Shown here: positions 6,037 through 7,702 of the stretch, piece by piece | Layout: each line of letters starts with the position of its first letter | Numbering within the stretch: the first letter of the stretch is position 1 | DNA from: Palsa-459 sp035510855 | Lineage (GTDB): Bacteria > Actinomycetota > Acidimicrobiia > Acidimicrobiales > RAAP-2 | Direction: 5' to 3' | DNA length: 7,702 bases | Assembly: GCA_035510855.1 (NCBI GenBank) | Contig: DATKGG010000003.1 | Span: forward strand, 1-7,702 | Notes under the pieces: generated by a model | Told to the model about the DNA's origin: nothing | Database searches by the model: none | Seen by the model: only the letters and a program-made list of their open reading frames with translations | Position numbers and translations under genes: made by a program

Positions 6037-6881
6037 CGTCGCTCCTCCCCCCGACGTGGCATCCCGCGCTCCTCGCCGCGCTCGTCGTTGCGACGGGCGT
6101 CTACCTGGTGGCTACTCGACGCGGTGAGCTCGCGGCGAACCGTTCCGAGCTGCGCCGCTTTGCCGCGGCCGTCCTGCTCGCGTACCTTGTGTGCTCGTGG
6201 CCGCTGGGCGATCTGGCCGCGCACGTCTCGATCACCGCGGTCGTGGTGCAGCGACTGGTCCTCATGCTGGCGGTCGCACCGCTCCTCCTCAGCTCACTGC
6301 CAGATGCGCTCATCGCGAGGCTGACCCGGCGTCACACGGTCGATCGAGTCATGCACGCCGTGGTCCATCCCGCGATCGCCATCGCCGTCGTGACCGTGAT
6401 CGGGACCGTGACGCTGGTGCCGGCCGTCATCTCGTGGGGCTCCTCCTCGGTGCTGGCGGGCGGGCTCTTCATCGCGGTGACACTGGGGCTCGGACTCGTC
6501 CTGTGGATGCCGATCCTCGGGTCGATCCCGGGCCTGCCGAGGCTCAGCTACACGGCGAAAGGCGGCTATCTCCTCGCCGCGTCGCTCGTGGTGACGTCGC
6601 TGAGCTTCGTCTGGATCTTCGCCCGCCATCCCATGTACGGATCGCTCAGCCATCAGACGAGGATCCTCGGGATCAGCCCGTTGCTCGACCAGCAGCTCGC
6701 TGGATTCGTGTCGAAGCTGGGGGCCTACTTCCCGATGTGGGCGATCGCGTTCGTGCTCTTCGCACGAGCAGGCGACGGTGGCGAGAGCGACCAACCTGAC
6801 CTCCGCTGGATCGACGTCCAGCGCGAGCTCGAGCGAGTCGATCGCAGCGCCATCACGGATCGAGACGCCGGAGCCGATTAG
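6033..6881 (+). CDS. ctaG: cytochrome c oxidase assembly protein, CtaG-like (caa3_CtaG family)
   Basis: A 282-residue polytopic membrane protein with about seven predicted helices, at roughly 11-27, 42-58, 66-88, 110-132, 138-160, 178-197 and 224-245. It also has a short charged cytosolic tail. The segment SPLLDQQLAGFVSKLG (215-230) matches the family's conserved D-Q-Q-x-A-G signature before the last helix. The VVVQRLVLMLAVAPLLLSSLP stretch in helix 3 is also typical. The CtaG of Bacillus-type systems is needed to form active caa3 cytochrome oxidase, probably in copper-centre assembly, and that role is inferred here by family. Translation starts at a GTG within the stop of the DUF2252 gene, with no strong Shine-Dalgarno sequence of its own, which points to translational coupling. 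No oxidase subunit gene lies in the window, so the target oxidase must be encoded elsewhere. Confidence 0.85.
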   Translation: MTSLLPPTWHPALLAALVVATGVYLVATRRGELAANRSELRRFAAAVLLAYLVCSWPLGDLAAHVSITAVVVQRLVLMLAVAPLLLSSLPDALIARLTRRHTVDRVMHAVVHPAIAIAVVTVIGTVTLVPAVISWGSSSVLAGGLFIAVTLGLGLVLWMPILGSIPGLPRLSYTAKGGYLLAASLVVTSLSFVWIFARHPMYGSLSHQTRILGISPLLDQQLAGFVSKLGAYFPMWAIAFVLFARAGDGGESDQPDLRWIDVQRELERVDRSAITDRDAGAD

Positions 6882-6903
6882 CGCCACGGCTTCGCGACGA
6901 CGT

Positions 6904-6929
6904 CGATGCGCGACGAGCGGCCCGCATCG
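6904..6929 (+). terminator. hairpin between ctaG and DinB gene
   Basis: CGATGCG (6904-6910) pairs with CGCATCG (6923-6929) around a 12-nt loop, 22 nt after the ctaG stop. It may be a weak terminator for the DUF2252-ctaG message. It also covers the place where the -35 of the next promoter would lie, so it could instead be an operator. There is no T-run. Confidence 0.3.
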
Positions 6930-6936
6930 GACCCCC

Positions 6937-6942
6937 TACGGT
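6937..6942 (+). promoter_or_regulatory. -10 box for leaderless DinB-family transcript
   Basis: TACGGT (TAnnnT) is followed by 6 nt (GGAACA) and then the GTG at 6949, placing the predicted transcription start on the start codon. The same spacing is seen at the thioesterase gene. Confidence 0.45.
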
Positions 6943-6948
6943 GGAACA

Positions 6949-7422
6949 GTGCCTGACATCCAGCTCCCGGAGGGAACGACCGACGAGCGCGAGTTGCTGC
7001 TTGGATGGCTCGGCTACCTGCGCGGGGCTGTTGTTCGCAAGGTCGAGGGCGTCGATGAGCCTGGCGCCCATTGGCGACCGGAGGGGCGCCTGCTGTCGCT
7101 TCTCGGCATCGTGAATCACCTGACGAACGTGGAATGGCGCTGGATCGACGGGGGCTTTCTCAGCGAGCCAACCGAGCGCCGCGAAGAGGAGTTCACGCCC
7201 GGCGACGAGCTGACCGTCCCCGACGCGCTCGCTCGCTACCGGGCGAGGGCGACGTCGACGGACCGGACCGTCCGATCGCTTGCATCACTCGACGTGCCGT
7301 GTCGCACAGAGGTGGGGACGGATCTGCGCTGGGTGCTCTTGCACCTCCTCAACGAGACGGCGCGGCATGCGGGGCATGCCGACGCCGTTCGCGAGCTCTT
7401 GGATGGCACGACCGGCGAATGA
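6949..7422 (+). CDS. DinB family protein, DUF664 / mycothiol-transferase-like
   Basis: A 157-residue four-helix-bundle protein of the DinB/YfiT superfamily, DUF664 branch. The first helix is DERELLLGWLGYLRGAVVRK (12-31). The second holds LLGIVNHLTNVEWRW (51-65) with the conserved H57. The C-terminal helix holds HLLNETARHAGHADAVRELL (132-151), the strongest family signature. H57, H140 and either E136 or H143 are the likely divalent-metal ligands. Actinobacterial members are thought to be mycothiol-dependent S-transferases acting on electrophiles or antibiotics; the substrate cannot be read from sequence. The frame is open upstream to 6778, but those 57 extra codons overlap the end of ctaG, read as Ser/Arg-rich non-domain sequence and precede the conserved helix. 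GTG 6949 is therefore preferred. It is separated from ctaG by 67 bp and probably transcribed on its own. Confidence 0.88.
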   Translation: MPDIQLPEGTTDERELLLGWLGYLRGAVVRKVEGVDEPGAHWRPEGRLLSLLGIVNHLTNVEWRWIDGGFLSEPTERREEEFTPGDELTVPDALARYRARATSTDRTVRSLASLDVPCRTEVGTDLRWVLLHLLNETARHAGHADAVRELLDGTTGE

Positions 7423-7457
7423 GTCACACGGCGTTATCGCGAATCTTCGCCGGCCTG

Positions 7458-7475
7458 ACGCGATCGCGATCGCGT
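7458..7475. repeat. perfect 18-bp palindrome upstream of tRNA-Ala
   Basis: ACGCGATCGCGATCGCGT is identical to its reverse complement and contains two overlapping GCGATCGC octamers. It ends at the T that begins the putative -10 box of tRNA-Ala (TAGCCT, 7475-7480), so a protein bound here could affect that promoter. It could equally be a methylation-rich site or part of a weak terminator after the DinB gene. Confidence 0.6.
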
Positions 7476-7480
7476 AGCCT
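7475..7480 (+). promoter_or_regulatory. candidate -10 box of tRNA-Ala
   Basis: TAGCCT fits TAnnnT and ends 10 nt before the mature tRNA 5' end at 7491. No good -35 is found at 16-19 nt upstream, where the palindrome lies instead. Confidence 0.35.
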
Positions 7481-7490
7481 TGTGAGACCC

Positions 7491-7564
7491 GGGGGCGTAG
7501 CTCAGTTGGCTAGAGCACCTGCTTTGCAAGCAGGGGGTCGTGGGTTCGAGTCCCATCGTCTCCA
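7491..7564 (+). tRNA. tRNA-Ala (anticodon TGC)
   Basis: A complete 74-nt cloverleaf. The acceptor stem is GGGGGCG (7491-7497) with CGTCTCC (7557-7563), containing two G-U pairs, and discriminator A at 7564. The D-arm is GCTC-AGTTGGCTA-GAGC. The anticodon stem CCTGC/GCAGG encloses the loop TTTGCAA, giving anticodon TGC. The T-arm is GTGGG-TTCGAGT-CCCAT. The bases after the discriminator are CAC, so CCA is not encoded, as with the tRNA-Ile in this window. Anticodon TGC reads GCA and, through wobble, other alanine codons. Confidence 0.97.
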
Positions 7565-7575
7565 CACAGTTGATC

Positions 7576-7589
7576 AGGGCTTTCGCCCT
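7576..7589 (+). terminator. small hairpin after tRNA-Ala
   Basis: AGGGC (7576-7580) pairs with GCCCT (7585-7589) across a TTTC loop, 12 nt after the tRNA. It is short, lacks a T-run and is probably part of a processing or termination signal together with the next hairpin. Confidence 0.4.
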
Positions 7590-7595
7590 CTGCCA

Positions 7596-7614
7596 GGGGA
7601 CCCGGGGGGTCCCC
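7596..7614 (+). terminator. strong GC hairpin after tRNA-Ala
   Basis: GGGGACCC (7596-7603) pairs perfectly with GGGTCCCC (7607-7614) around a 3-nt GGG loop. An 8-bp nearly all-GC stem 32 nt past the tRNA is the best candidate terminator here. No T-run follows; the downstream bases are CAAAGG. Confidence 0.55.
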
Positions 7615-7619
7615 CAAAG

Positions 7620-7670
7620 GACTCGTGGTAACGGAATGGTAACGCTCGCTTTCGGTGCCACGAACGAGTC
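7620..7670. repeat. direct repeat pair inside an inverted repeat, near tRNA-Ala 3' side
   Basis: TGGTAACG occurs twice, at 7626-7633 and 7637-7644, with an 11-bp period (about one helical turn). The pair is enclosed by GACTCGT (7620-7626) and its inverse ACGAGTC (7664-7670). TCGTGG (7623-7628) also pairs with CCACGA (7658-7663). Ordered half-sites like this suit protein binding. No gene is recognisable between here and the right edge; an ATG at 7636 opens a 22-codon frame that runs off the window and is too short to judge. Confidence 0.5.
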
Positions 7671-7702
7671 GCAGCGCCGGCCGCCTGGCGGGCGTCGCCT
7701 CC

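Noticed and set aside
5932..6748. Cluster of GCGATCGC octamers (5932, 5998, 6372, 6741), like cyanobacterial HIP1
   Set aside because: All four are in frame as GCG-ATC-GCC/GCG, encoding Ala-Ile-Ala with the preferred codons, so protein composition explains them. Only the intergenic palindrome at 7458 stands out.
6778..6948. 57-codon N-terminal extension of the DinB-family protein
   Set aside because: It overlaps the end of ctaG, has Ser/Arg-rich sequence unrelated to the family, and the GTG at 6949 has a well-placed -10 box.
7434..7661. 75-codon minus-strand frame across tRNA-Ala
   Set aside because: Much of it is the antisense of the tRNA (TMGLEPTTPCLQSRCSSQLSY is a familiar tRNA-derived false protein).
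7636..7702. Open frame from ATG 7636 running off the right edge
   Set aside because: Only 22 codons are visible, starting inside the direct repeat, with no ribosome binding site or recognisable motif; too little to call a gene.

Overview
The window is GC-rich, with strong G/C preference at third codon positions. It has GTG starts, apparently leaderless transcripts, a DUF664-type DinB protein (a family tied to mycothiol metabolism) and tRNA genes without an encoded CCA end. Together these suggest a high-GC Gram-positive bacterium (Actinomycetota), perhaps a less-studied lineage such as Acidimicrobiia or Thermoleophilia. The lineage is inferred; no marker gene here settles it.

Layout, left to right. 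(1) At 1-179 on the minus strand there is a possible N-terminus of a membrane or secreted protein running off the left edge. It is followed by about 280 bp of apparently non-coding DNA. (2) 462-3245 (+) encodes a large secreted right-handed beta-helix protein with a CSLREA-type N-terminal motif and a choice-of-anchor-Q-type C-terminus. A strong GC hairpin follows it and probably serves as a terminator for both this gene and the facing tRNA. (3) tRNA-Ile(GAT) lies on the minus strand at 3325-3398 with a recognisable promoter. (4) An unlisted small ORF at 3481-3657 (+) could encode a 58-residue single-pass membrane peptide. (5) 3629-4498 (-) encodes an acyl-CoA thioesterase-like double-hotdog protein, transcribed divergently from (6) a two-gene operon. 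That operon is a DUF2252 protein (4630-6036, +) overlapping by 4 bp a CtaG-like cytochrome c oxidase assembly membrane protein (6033-6881, +). (7) A DinB/DUF664 protein begins at a GTG at 6949, probably leaderless. (8) tRNA-Ala(TGC) lies at 7491-7564, preceded by a perfect 18-bp palindrome. It is followed by two hairpins, an 8-bp direct repeat pair with an 11-bp period and an inverted repeat.

Functional reading. Most of the window is ordinary housekeeping or metabolic chromosome: tRNAs, a thioesterase, an oxidase assembly factor and a thiol-transferase-like enzyme. The accessory-looking part is the beta-helix surface or secreted protein, whose rungs carry a recurring tyrosine-rich Y-x-Y-E-Y pattern. 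The most testable loose ends are the tight coupling of the uncharacterised DUF2252 protein to CtaG, the small membrane-peptide ORF, the leaderless promoter pattern shared by several genes, and the repeat-bearing DNA around tRNA-Ala. I see no CRISPR array, insertion sequence, transposase or recognisable phage gene, and no clear new multi-gene system.
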